Source: Ananas comosus (Eukaryota > Streptophyta > Magnoliopsida > Poales > Bromeliaceae). From it: DNA of 64,000 bases. The notes under the pieces are model-generated. The model was not told the origin of the DNA, did not search any database, and was given only the letters and a program-made list of their open reading frames with translations. The stretch lies in NCBI RefSeq assembly GCF_001540865.1, contig NC_033635.1, positions 4,932,117 through 4,996,116 of the forward strand, written 5' to 3'. Positions 47,380 to 59,532 of the stretch are shown here, one piece after another (the first letter of the stretch is position 1; each line of letters opens with the position of its first letter). A program made the position numbers and the translations under genes.

Positions 47380-49299
47380 GAGTTGACTATAACTATTGAA
47401 GAAAATAATTTGAAACAAGAAAAAAAAACTTATTTATGTAATTTTATTTTATTATTTTTTAAAAAAATTTATGTAATTTCACTACATAAAGAAAGCGATA
47501 AAATTTGCAAAATACAGTTTTCAACTGCACATAACATAACTATATATAACTAAACATATCATTTGTAGTTGTAATATTTTTTGCTACATCAAACTAAATA
47601 AAATATATAGCTGGTATATTTTAAACTTGTATGCAACTCAAACTGCACTATTTGTAGTTGCTTGAAACTAGGGGTGTAACGGCCGACAAGGCCCACATTT
47701 TCTGGGCCGAAACGGCCTAGTGGCCGGCCCGGCCCGGCCCGTCTTCAATTTCGGGCTATGCTGGGCCGGGCCCGAGCTGCCTAGCCTCTGGCTCGACACG
47801 GCCCATATGCCCGAAAGGCACGGGCCGGGCTGTGCTTTGGGCCGGCCTTTTAAAATATTTATTTTTAAATTTTTTTAAAAAAATTATAGTTTAAATTTAA
47901 TTAAATCAAAAATTTATAAAAATAATTATAATATAGTAAATATTAGTTTTTAAAAATTAAATAAAATTTGTTTATTTTTTTTGAAAAAAAAAAGAAATTT
48001 CAACGTAGAGCACCGGGTTTCTGGGGAGGTGGGGGTTTCCGAGGATGAGAGAGTCTCGGAGGGGGGGCTGGAGGAAGATAGAGGGGGCGCTGGGGGGAGG
48101 GGGGGGGGCGAGGACGTCAAGGAGGTGGAGGGGGACGGCCGGACGGGGTAAGGGCCTTGGAGTTGGGGACCGGAGCTGAGACCTTAGGTGCTGAAGAGGG
48201 GGCCAAGGGGGGCGGCGTGGGGGCGATGGGAGGCGGCGCGGGGTCTTGTGGGCCGGTCCCGGGGCCGCGGGCGGGGGCGCCGCAGGAGGCGCCATTGGCG
48301 CCTCTCCTCTCAAGGTCTAACCTTGGGAGGAGCATGAGGGCAAGGCCCCAAGGCCCAAGGCGCCTTGGGCCTTGGGAGTTCCAGGCCGTGCTGGCTCGAT
48401 TGGCACGGCCCAAGCGGGCCGTGCCATGCTGGGCCGTCCGCCTCTCCTCCGTCGGGCCACAGAGGAGCAGCCCAGCACGGCCCAGAGGCTCAAGCCAGGC
48501 CGGCCCGGCATGGGTGCTACAATACCCGTGCCGTGCTGTAGTCCAGCCCGAGACCGCGCCGGGCCGAGCGGCGCTACTTGAAACTATTTAGCTTTATGCA
48601 AATGCTATTGGGTAGTTCTGCATAAAATAGGCCCAATAAGTTTGTTTTGGATGACTATGTTTGTCATTTTGTAAAAATAAATTCCGAATTTTAGGATGGT
48701 ATCCTCATTTTATTATGGTAGTGTATGATTTAATTATCTTTCACTTCTCTCTGCTGGTGAAATGATGAGTAAGATGCGATAATATAGGAGGAGCTAAAAT
48801 GCTTCTTATCTCCCTCAAATTTTATTCTGAAATTGTAATTCTTCTTTTATATCTTTTATTAGTTTTTCCTTAATGAAGGAAATCAAATTTATAGTTTTTT
48901 ATTCAACATGCATGCTTCATTTTTGTCTATACTATTATATTGGAAAGGTAATGCAATTAATGAAACTAATTTGATATTAAATAGATTTATTAAATCTGAT
49001 CATTATTCCCTGTTGAATCTGATCAGGTTTAATAAACATGCTTTGTTTCTTCTAAAATTGGATCTATTAATATCCCTTTCGTACTCAAAATTATCAGTAA
49101 GTTGAAAACACAATTAATTTTTAATCAACATTAAAGTATGGAGCATGACTTTTTCAACTTGAATTGTGATTTAAAGATTAGCACCAGCAGGGAAAATTTT
49201 TTTGAAAAAAGGTTTAGTGTTAATGTTGGATATCATATGCCATATTTGAAGCAAGGGACACTGCCCATAATTGTGAAAAAGCATGATCCAATTGTATTA
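47380..49299 (+). pseudogene. Decayed paralogue of the polyamine oxidase 3' tail
   Basis: Colinear with 21600-23790 and then 24600 onward. Matching phrases: ttgaagaaaataatttgaaa (47394), gcataaaataggcccaataa (48622), gatttaattatctttcactt (48727), gatgagtaagatgcgataat (48763), aacatgcatgcttcattttt (48904) and ttaaagattagcaccagcag (49173). The 3' UTR acceptor AG of the working gene is TG here and the AATAAA is lost. No coding exon survives in the window. A hAT-like element (47669-48576) and the LINE interrupt it. The copia relic of the working locus is absent. Confidence 0.82.
47669..48576. mobile_element. hAT-like GC-rich non-autonomous element
   Basis: Starts TAGGGGTGTAACGG and ends GCGGCGCTA, with a perfect 8-bp duplication cttgaaac at 47661-47668 and 48577-48584. 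Ends are rich in ggccggcccggcc. Open frames in its GC-rich middle have no family features. Confidence 0.86.
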
Positions 49300-49739
49300 A
49301 GGGCGTTTGATTTTTTTTTTATTTTTTTTATTTTTTTGAGAAATAGGTAGCAAGCTACTTGCTTCATTCATTAAGTAAAATGAATTAGTCATACATGATG
49401 GAAGCAACTAGGGCCTCCTAACCGCGCCAACAAAACAGAAAAACAGAAAAAAAAAGAAGAAAAAAAGGCAAAAAGCAGGTCCGTAAAACGAGAAATGTAA
49501 AACCGAACAAACTGAGGAAAACCGAGGAAAACATGGGTAAAAGAGCGAAGTGATTGAGACTAGAGTTATAGCGCGGATTCAAATAACGTCGGCCTAGTCC
49601 TTGATCAAAGCCGCGACTTGTTCGAGAGCCCGGGAGGTGTTGGGAGACCCATCGTGGAAGATGATCTTATTTCGCTCCGTCCAAATGACCCACCAGATTG
49701 CCGCCAGCTGGGTCAGACTATTCGATCTCATTCTGGTGT

Positions 49740-52700
49740 TATGGTTGTCGGAGATCTATGTCCATAACCGCCGAACATCCCCCGTGTCCAAATCGGCCGC
49801 CACAGAAACTCCAGCGTGGATTCGGAGATATCTGATGAAGATACATGCACCGAATAGGTGGTCGCAGGTTTCAGGTAGTGACCCACACAACATGCAATGC
49901 TGGTCCACCGGACTCCCTCGGCGAATCAATCTGTCCGCTGTTAGTAATCTCTTGCGCAATAGGATCCAAATGAAAAACTTTTGCTTAAGCGGGATTTTTA
50001 ACCTCCAAAGATGAGCGTACAAAGGATCAATCTACCCTGTGTCTGTGACGAAATCATAAAGGGATTTAACGGTAAAATTTTGATTGGCGGTCCATCGCCA
50101 CTTTAGTTTATCATTTGTGCCCGATGGACTATACTGATTGAGGAGGTTTTTGAGCCGAGCGACGTGATATGTTGACGATTCTGAGAGGTGGTATTTGTAG
50201 TGAGGCCTCTGGTTATGAAACGCCATCTCCACCCTCTTACATTCCAGCATTGTGAAACTGTGGCCTCCTGATTGATGATTCTACAAAATAATCCTGGAAA
50301 CTGGGTACTAAGAGGGGTTTCTTCGATCCAAATATCCGACCACCACCTGATGTTTTTGCCGCCTCCAAGTGCGTACGAGACTCTGCATTTGAACATGTCA
50401 CGACAGCTCATCACACTTCTCCACCACTGCGAGTAAGGTCTAAAGGATCTTCTCTCATGTAACGGCCTTCTTCTGGTGTAATATAATGCTGTGATCAATC
50501 TTCCCCATAAAAGATGTCTCTCATTGAAAAAACGCCACCACCATTTAGTTAGGAGTGCCTTATTCATTGCTTCCATATCTTTAATCCCCAGACTCCCTTC
50601 TCTTTTGCTTTTACATATTGTTTTCCAACCAACTAGGCATGAACCACCTGAAATTTTAGAGCCCCCTTTTCAAAAGAAGGCTCGTCTAAGGGATTCTATG
50701 CGGTTCAGGACCCATTGCAGCGCTTTGAAAATAGCGAAGTAGAACAGCAGGAGATTCGAAAGTACCGAGTTGACTAGGATAATTCTTCCTCCATGTGAAA
50801 GTAGTTTTGCCTTCTATCCTTCAATGCGCATCTCTATACTGTTAATGATCGGAGCCCAATCTTCTTTACGGAGGTGTTTGATATGTAGCAGTAAGCCTAA
50901 GTAGCGAAACGGTAGATTACCTACTCTACATCCCAAAATATCTTAAGGCCAGAGGACCATTCAAACATCTTCCAGAGAAACAGTAGGTTACGCATGGCGG
51001 ACTTTTTGGGCTCGGAGAAGAATAATGTATCATCCTCATATTGAAGGATCGCAGTTTGACAATCGACGGTTGGTCCAATTCCCTGAATCAAGTTATTTCC
51101 CCTAGCTGCTTCCGTGATCCTAGCCAAACAGTCGGCGACCAATAAGAATAGATAGGGGGAGAGCAGGTCCCCTTGTCTCAGCCCCTTCCTTGTTTTCATC
51201 CACCTTGTTGGTTCACCATTTACTAAAATAGCGATTTTAGCATTGCAGATACACTGTTCAATCCAGTTCCACCATTTCTTGCTGAACCCAAGCCACCGTA
51301 GTATGCTTTGCAGGAAGCTCCATCTCACATTGTCGTAAGCTTTCTCAAAATCCACCTTAATGCTGGCACACTTATTCTTGGATTTTGCACACCAGTTGAG
51401 TAATTTGCTTGCTATGACGAAATAGTCAGCTAATACTCGATCCTTCAGGAAAGCCGATTGTGACGAAGAGATAATCGTTGGCAAAATGGTTGCGATTCTA
51501 TTTGCGAGTACTTTAGAAATGATCTTTCGAATTCCGTTCATTAGGCAAATCGGTCGAAAGTCGTTAGCCTGGCATGCTCCTTCCTTTTTGGGAATTAATT
51601 AAACAGACGTAAGAGTAGTCTGTTGGGGCCGTGAAGAGGTTGTTCTCCTGGAGGTCTGTGAAGATGTTAAATATGTTATCCTTGACCGTCTCCCAAAAAT
51701 GTTGCAAAAAAATAAGCAGGAAGCCATCGGGACCGGGTGCCTTTTCACTACCCAGTTGAAAGGTAGCCTTTTTAACTTCGTCTATAGTAAATGGTCCCGT
51801 AAGGGAATCCGGGTCGGAAAAGGAGTCCGCTCGATACAGGTCGGCCCAATCTCCAAAAGAAACATGCTCTTCTTTCGCTCTCCCAACAAATGTTTGAAGG
51901 AGTAAACAAAATAGGATTTCTTCTGAGCTTCATTGTTGATTTGTCTTCCATTATCATCTACAATATGCTTTATCTCGTTGCTACACTTCCGACCGTTGGC
52001 CACTGCGTGGAAAAATTTTGTATTACAATCGCCTTCTTAAGCCAGTGCTGCTTTCGCTCTCGTTTTCCATAGGATTTCTTCCTCCTTTAGAATGAGCTGG
52101 AGTTGAGTTTTAAGGTTGACCCGTTTATCTCGTACCTCCGGAGGCAGTGTATTCCGTTCCTCTAATAGGTCGATGCCGCATATTTCCTCCTATATACTCC
52201 TTATCGCGTTGGCAATGTCGCGTATTTCCTCCTGTATCCTCCTTATCGCGTTGGATATACTATGAAATTTCGTCTTACACCATTCTTTCATCTTGTTTCT
52301 GCAGTGCCTCAGTTTAGCCGTTAGAGTGAGGATTGCTGACCTCTCACTGGTTACTTCGTTCCACCAGATTGGTACGCTGTTTGAGAAGTCCTCCCTAGAG
52401 AGCCAAACTCTCTCGAACCGAAATTTCCGCGTAGTGTGAATACCCCCTGAATTGAGGATTAGCGGTGTATGATCGGATGTGATTCTAGGTAGCGCTGAAA
52501 CCCTGCAGTGAGGGAAAGCTTGGTCCCACTCCGTCGTGATTAAAAATCTGTCTAGCTTGGCCAGGGTCGGCGAGTGTTGCATGTTTGACCAAGTAAAATA
52601 TTGGTTGGAAATGGGCAGATCTATGACTGCGAGATTCGCGATGAGATCGGAGAACATGGTCATCGCTCTTGTGCTCCATGTATTCCCGATACGTTCGAGC

Positions 52701-53147
52701 TAGTTTCTAGTAAAATTGAAGTCCCCACAAATAGCCCACTTTGAGTTAGAGCAAATCGCACTGAGAGAAAGGAGTTCAGAACAGAATTCTTCTTTCCCTT
52801 TCCATGTCGGTGGTCCTACACGTTCGAAAGGTAAAAGCTCCTTCCGCTGGTGACATGTTTCAAATTGAGGGTGAGCGAGTAATCCTGAACCAATGCTTCG
52901 GTACAAACAAAGATTTGGATTTCCAGCATGTGAATAAACCACCCGAAGCACCGATTGCCGGAATAAAGTGGCATCTGTCGAAATTCGAACCGCAGCAAGA
53001 ACGTAGAAACGAACGAGACACGGAATCGACTTTAGATTCTTGAATACAGACGACGGACCCAAAATATTTAGAGATAGTGGACCTGACACAACGATGCTTA
53101 CAAGGGTCGTTTAGACCGCGAACATTCCAAGTAATAATACTAAACAT
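49740..53147 (-). pseudogene. LINE ORF2: endonuclease and reverse transcriptase, broken
   Basis: Starts at the ATG at 53147 (MFSIITWNVRGLNDP). Endonuclease motifs: ITWNVRGLN, CIQESK, GDFNFTRN, KLDRFL and SDHTPLIL, over 53147-52430, with a TAG stop near 52697. Reverse transcriptase at about 51541-50921: FEKAYDNVRWSFL, LRQGDLLSPYLFLL and QYEDDTLFF. The catalytic box reads YEDD where Y/FADD is expected. The C-terminal zinc region is at 50022-49790 (HLWRLKIPLKQKFFIW, CMLCGSLPETCDHLF). Frameshifts and stops separate the parts. Confidence 0.92.
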
Positions 53148-53693
53148 AGACGAAAACGACACACAGACAAAAAGCGGCCGAAACTCATATCGAGACACAC
53201 AAAAGGCGGCCCAAACACAAAGCAAGGCACGCTGCAGATCAACCACGCAGCATGAACTTGTGGAGCTCCTCGGCTTCTACCCCGGAAGCTTCACCCCACA
53301 AAGAGCACTTTTCTTCAAAACCTTATTGCTGTTCCATTTGCGGGGTAAGGACGTCGCATCAGAGGTCTCTCCTTTGAGGATGATCACTTTCCGAAGTTTC
53401 GCCCGCTCGAGCATCGAAATCTTCCGTGCAGAATTCAGCCTCGCACTGGATCTAGTTGGCCCAGTCAAAATACTTGGGGATGCCCCCTCCTCTCCGGGCC
53501 GAGGGGCAGTAGCGGGGGCGTTAGTTACAATGTCCCCACCACGAGGCCCAGGCAACATACCGATAGACGGCACGTTCCCGATTGTTAAGGTTTTTATAAG
53601 TTGGCGAATTTCGTGAAGGTTTGGACGGAGTCTCAAAGAATTAGAAGATGAAGATTGACGAAAAGAATTGAAGTTTTTGTGATCAAAGACCCT

Positions 53694-54752
53694 TGAGAAC
53701 ACAGGTATGATTATAAATAATTTGTGGTGAAGTTTTCATTGTTAAAAGATATTTAGAAGACTTGGTTTTCTTTTTATTTATTCAAACTTAAGTTTTCTGA
53801 AAAACTCAGGGGTCGGGGACCGGACCCATCAAGCTTCTCTGCGTAGAAGTTTTGGGAGACCGGTCTCTGACCTTGAGGACCGGTCCCCGTACGTGGTTTT
53901 CCTTGTTGCGCAGGGAAGGACCGGTCTCTGAATTGAGGACCGGTCCCCGTACGCATGTTTTGACATCTACGCAGCGAAAGACCGGACCTCACCTTGGAGG
54001 ACCGGTCTCCCAAGGACCGATCTCCTCGAAAGGACCGGACCCTGAGATCGTCGTCAGTTTTTAAAATTAAGTTTTTGGAATCCTAATCTATCTAGAAGTC
54101 TTCTAAACCTATAAATATGATATGAGGATCTCTATTTGAAGGTAGTTGAGCGAGATAACTTTTTAAAAACCCTAACGGCTTGATTCGGAGTTTCGGTTCT
54201 ATGTTTTTAAACATCAAGCGTTAGATCACCAATTTGATTCTTCGTTTTGATTCAAATTTTAGTTAAGGATCAAATTGGTGATGTTTTAATTCGGGTTTCT
54301 CCTCATATTATATGTGCTTTCAAAGACCTTTAATCACCACAAATTGTTGAACTTCTACGAGCTTCGGATGGAGCGTTAGCGCGTGGATCTCGCGTGGAGA
54401 CCGTGGATTCGGTGGGCGTTTCGTGGAATCGAGGCGTGTGCGGCTGCAAGGACTTGCAGTGTGATTGGTTGGAGGATTCCAAGCGATCGTGGACTAGCAA
54501 AGACAATCTACAACGAGGATTCGGTATTTTGAGTCTTGTATTTTTGCTAAATCACTTGTACTCATGTTTTCTTAGTGGATTTCTTTGTGTGATCGGTCCC
54601 GTGGGTTTTTCTCTCCGATTTGGAGTTTTTTCACGTTAATTCTCGGTGTGCTGATTTTATTTTCCGCATTTACTTCATATTCGTATCGAGTTTATTTTAT
54701 TTTACCGTTTACACCTATTCACCCCCCTCTAGGTGTTTTTCACCTTTTAGAT
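53694..54752 (+). mobile_element. Copia-type solo LTR inside the LINE
   Basis: Probable start TGAGAACACAGG and probable end ctctaggtgtttttca, preceded by the typical cacctattcacccccctcta. The LINE ORF1 reading is interrupted exactly here. Target duplication is unclear (accct on the left, acctt or ccttt on the right), so the limits are accurate to a few bases only. No internal domain. Confidence 0.75.
53812..54050. repeat. GGACCGGTCC-type repeat cluster in the LTR
   Basis: About ten copies of a GACCGG core (gaccggtctctga, aggaccggtccccgtacg and variants) in an approximately 65-bp higher-order period, many self-complementary. Confidence 0.9.
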
Positions 54753-57700
54753 ACTCGGGATCCATATCTTACACCGCTCAGGATGGGCTTTTGCGGACTG
54801 TCACGAAAAGTTGAGTCGAGGCCTGCTGGGGCGTTGATGAAGAGCGGTCCATGTGGGCTATCTCGACTGACAGACCCGAATAATGCTGAAGTGGTGATGA
54901 AGATTGGCTCGTGTGAAGCAAACCGGAAGGCCGACCCAATGCTAGGTTCGGGACGTTGCGATTCGAGCTCCAGAGCTAGCCCTCCATCCATCAGGCCCAA
55001 GGAGAAATTGGGGCTCCAGTAGGGAATGCCACAAAAAGGGCCCTCCCAGGTTTCAAGCGCTCAATCTCGCTCCTGATGAGTCCGCGGCGCAAGGCTCAAG
55101 AGAAACCCTATCGCCACGCGCGCTCTGCGAGCCTCCCGTGCCCGTCCAACCCCCTCGTCTCCCACCTCGAGGATGCGATCCGAACCGTCCGATGCAGTAC
55201 CTCCGAGCCAGACCGGACCCCGTCTCTAATCTCGACCGGCCTCGGCCGGATCGGTCTTCTCCTCGCCACGCTCGACGGGCTCCTCCGTCTCCCCCAGGCC
55301 GAGGACGCCCTCCGCCGCGGNTTCAGTGTATTACACCTCCGCCTCCCCTAGGCCGAGGGCGGCCTTCGCCGCACCGGCGTCTTCGCCGCCGCCGATCGCC
55401 TCCTCGACGACCTCCTTCTCCTCGTCGATGGGCTCCATTGTGAATTTACCAGTGGCCGGCTCGAGAGTAGCCTCGTCGAACGTCACGCCGGGCCCTCGGC
55501 CTTCGCCTCCAGTCTTCCGGCCCAGGAGAGAGAGAGGCTTCGCTTTGGGCTTCAGGGTGAACCTTTCAGCCATCAAGCCCGAGGGAGATGTGGGGCCCAC
55601 ATGGGGAGTGTAATGGTCAGGGCCCCCAGTGAGATTACCAGGGGGGCCCAAATGCCAAATGGACCCGGCCAAAAGGATAGAGAGAGGCCCCCACCGCAAT
55701 TTGAGAAAAGGCCCCGCTCCAAGTGGCCCAAGTCGACCCAATGGCCCTGATCCAAGTGGGCCTAGTCGACCTCTCCTATCAGCGTACCGAATGTCCCCAG
55801 AATCGGGCCCAGAACCGAAACAAGCAGACTTGGAGGTTGAGCCCGAGTGGGTCCACTGTAAGAGGAAGCATTTGATCGGCCCGGGGATCGAGGCGGATGA
55901 GCAAATCTTAGAATTAAAGCTCCCCCGATTCTCCCAAATATAGGACTTAATGCGTTGACCTATCTTTGCTTTTTCTCTATGCTCCAAATTCCAATACGAA
56001 TACCTAGAAGCAGGAGCAAAATCTTTTCCATTATGCTTCGAGTAGAAACCACCTGCCGCCTTAAAGCTACAGCCCCCGCCTGCCGCCATGATGCTACAAC
56101 CCCCCTCTTCCACGTCAGGTATATCATTTAATGCGACATCAGCATCAGCGAAATTTGAATTCCAGTTCGTTGCACCATGCTTTTCGACAATCGCCGAGCC
56201 CTTCCTGTTCGATTCCTCCTTGAGTTGCCGTTTAGAGTTGACCGGAAATGGAGGTGCTTTCCGCCGCGGAGAACAGTCTGAGGACGGAGCAATCCTCCGC
56301 CTGTCCCGGATTTCGGACGAATTCCAAGACGCATCAGAGCTTGAAGAACCGCCGGCCGACGATCGTCGCCCTCTAACAGATCCAGCTGAGCGGTAATGTG
56401 GCGCAGGGTCTCTCAGCATAGGGTCGTGCTGATCCGTCCTCTCGTTTGGTGGGTTGGCAGGTATGGCGGCGTCGCGACGGCCCCATCTTTCAAGCTGAAT
56501 GAGCACCGAAAGCGAGTAGTCACCCACCGTAATTTCCTAGTTTTTCGAGATGTCGGAAAGGTGGTTCACGGAAACGAGGCACCGATATCCTATGAGATCC
56601 ACCATCCGGATCGAGAAATCATCCGCTCGTATGAACCGGCCGAACCCGCCGACCAGTGCCGCCACCGTACGGGAGGACCAGCACTTGTAAGGTAAGCATA
56701 CAAGTCGGATCCACACGTTGTATGCTAGCGATGCCCTTCGTAGCCCGAAATAAGGATTCTAGGGAAAACATTGCAGCCTGAGGTCTTCAAGCGATAGGAT
56801 CTCTCTACGGATTAACTGATCTGCAAGCACCCACTCCAGCAGAAATATCACAAAGTCGCGTTGGCTATACTTGGCAACGTGAAAATTAGACGGAAACCCG
56901 TCGAAGCGACTCGCCATCCTGTTGGCTATCATCTCCTGTGGGAAGTAACCCAGCTTCTTAGGCGGAAGAACATCTACCAGTATGGCGTTGCGACAGTGAT
57001 TTTGTGTAGTGTAGAAGTCGTCTGTCTGCGGGACAAACGCGCTGAGGTAGGATGGTCTGGCCCGCATCGCCCTGTATACTGCCATCGGCAACCAGTCCAT
57101 ACACCCTCTTGTGACGTGGCCTGTCTTGAAGCACCGCACACGCCTGAGGTGCCCGCGACAAGGGGACGCCCAGTGGTTGGTACCCAGACACCTGTAACAC
57201 CTCCCCTTGAAAGATAATTTGCCAGGGAATGTGTGGGTGGGAGTGGGTTTGGCGCTCTTTGGGCGGCGAGGATGTGGCTGCGGTGTGGGGATGGGAGTGA
57301 GGAGTGCCTCCTTGTAAGTCTTCTTTAAACCAGAAGTAAAGAAGGGTGTGGACTTCCCTTCACACGTGTCAGAACTCCTCCTGTCCTCAAGGTGAAAGAG
57401 AGTAATATGAGTTAATGCAAGCCCTCCCTCATCAGCCCACATCACCTTCTTTGAAGAGGTAGAGTAGGTTTCCTCAATAACTAGAGGCTCTTTGGAAGAA
57501 GCAGAGTAGGTGTGCTCTTTAACGCCAGGTTGCTTGGACGTTGGTCGCGGAGTCCCGCCTCGAAGACTAACTTCCGCATCAGACGAAGACGATGGAGCGT
57601 GTATCTCCCGGGGTGCCTTCTTCAGTCGCCATTGATAGGAAGACGCTGGGCCTCCATCCTTCTTGACGTTCGGCTTCCCCTCACGCTAATCACCAACTTT

Positions 57701-57790
57701 CTCTTTGCCTTTTTCCTTGTCCTTGCCAGCTCTCGCCATTGTTGTTATTGTTATGGAAATGGTGTTAACTTATCTAGGGCGTTTGATTTT

Positions 57791-59512
57791 GAGTGTCATC
57801 AAATGGTGCTAGCTTGGAGTTGGAGCAAAAATATATAGTGAAACACGTAATTGGGAGCATATACATGTAAAAACTTATATTTTAATTGAATCAGTGCAAT
57901 GTAGTTGACATGATATCTCTAAAAAAAATAAATAAAATTTTTTCAATCAGGATCATATTTTTTTACTGCACATAGAATATTCTCCTCGCAATCCGAAATA
58001 GAATTTTAATTTGCTAACAAACACCTAGGTTACTAGGTACCATGCTGAGTAAGTCCAACTTAGGCCCATTGGATAGGATTGAGAACATAATGGTCTAATC
58101 TAGTTCTACATACTACCCCTTTTCTCACTTTGCTCCTAACCTTGTTTTTCGCTCTTAGACTCCTAACATTTGGATTTTATTTCGTTTTACTTGGAACGAT
58201 TCAAATTCATGTTAATTTTGATAAATTAGGCTACGACAACTCAAGTAAAGCCTTGCCTACTAATATAGATCATTGTTATAGTTTGATAGCTCCTGGTTAA
58301 TCTCCGAACTAATTCTTTTAATGGTTCAACAACAAGACGTTGGATCCTCCAAAGAGGAACAGACATCTTATGCAAGGTCGAAACGATCATAGATGCATAA
58401 GAAGAGATTGAGGGTGCTGTGACTGGGTATTGGCATGATTGGCATGTATACGGAAGAAGACGTTAAGCCCGTGGTGAAAAAGTTAAAAAGGGGGTAGGAA
58501 CCAATAGTGTAATTAAGTCTAAACGTTAAATATCTAATTGCAAACACGTATAAAATTATGAATATATTTCTCCAAAGTTTAAGCGGTTAAATCTGTCTCT
58601 AAGACGTGAAATGACAATATTGCATTTGCAATTATGTCCTTCAAAATGGCACCTTTACAAATATTTTCTCTAAATACTGCATTAACTTTCCTTTTCTCTC
58701 TTTATTCTCTGCTCCTATATTTCTCTTTCTCCTTCTTGACCTCCATTAATGGCTCCTCCCCGTTGGCTTCGACTTAGATGGAGATGGACGAGGTGACGTG
58801 CAGCATACTCACCTTGGCCGGCCCTGCACTCTCCCAGAATCTCTGCTCCTTCCTTGTAAAACTCTAGTTTTTCCAAGCGCTCTCTCTTGTTCTATCCTTT
58901 CCTCTTCTTTCCTTCTTTCGATGTGTAAGGAGAGGTAAAAGTGTTACTTTACATAATACTTAATTATGGTTAAGTTATTTGGTTCAACCTTACAGGTAAA
59001 CAAATTTTACTAATAGACTCTAACAGCATAGACTATAAACATAGAAGTACATTTGAAAGGATATATTTGATTACTTGAACTTCAGATGGATATATCTGCA
59101 ATTTGACGCATGTGGTTGCAGAGAGCTATATGCAATTTAACCGAGAGAGGCTAGAAACAAAATAAAAATTGGATAAAGTTCCGGGACGAAATCGTGCAAT
59201 TAATTCAAATTGAAATTAACGACGACGGGTCTGGGTTGGGTTTCTTTCGATTGGTTTGGGTTCGGTCTAATACAGGGCAACAAAAAGGGAGTTTTGAGAA
59301 CCCCCTCAACTTATAGATCATTAAAAAATAGTCCCTAAATACCGAAGGTTTTTCCTTCTTGTATAACGACAACCTCTCAATTAATTTTTTCTATGATTTC
59401 TTTTTTTTCTTTTTATTTTTGTGTGTGTGTGTTTGTTTGTTTGTTTGTTCTTGTTGTTGTTGTCGTCATTCAATGAAAAGAAATGGGGATTAATTTCGGC
59501 TTCGTATAGTTA
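57791..59512. other. Intergenic DNA after the LINE
   Basis: Continues the site invaded by the LINE. No gene recognised. Short TG, TTTG and TTG runs at 59421-59465. Confidence 0.55.
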
Positions 59513-59532
59513 ACAACTCTTTCCTTTTTCAG

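Larger units (their letters stand above)
53230..57739 (-). pseudogene. LINE ORF1: zinc-knuckle nucleic-acid-binding protein, broken
   Basis: Starts at the ATG at 57739 (MARAGKDKEKGKEK), 37 bases from the LINE 5' end. One frame runs through to about 55331 with TAG stops near 57692, 56759 and 56531. A zinc knuckle (CYRCLGTNHWASPC) lies near 57165, followed by a degenerate second one (CFKTGHVTRGC). The N-rich middle is Ser/Pro/Gly-rich. The 3' part is split by the LTR at 53694-54752 and continues at 53690-53277. A local duplication around the N at 55321 also disrupts it. Confidence 0.85.
49315..57775 (-). mobile_element. L1-type LINE (non-LTR retrotransposon), nearly full length
   Basis: Minus-strand LINE of 8.46 kb including a nested LTR. 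It is bounded by a perfect 15-bp target duplication, agggcgtttgatttt, at 49300-49314 and 57776-57790. It has a poly(A) tail (poly(T) on this strand, 49311-49337), ORF1 near the 5' end and ORF2 with endonuclease, reverse transcriptase and a C-terminal zinc region. The last bases before the tail can form a hairpin (gtagcttgctac) and match the SINE tails. Many stops make it inactive. Confidence 0.94.

Noticed and set aside
48157..48591. GC-rich open frame of about 144 codons
   Set aside because: It lies in a hAT-like element made of ggcc repeats, has no recognisable motif, and open frames exist on both strands.
55076..55613. Plus-strand Pro/Arg-rich open frames
   Set aside because: Antisense of LINE ORF1; the minus-strand frame is continuous with the zinc-knuckle region.
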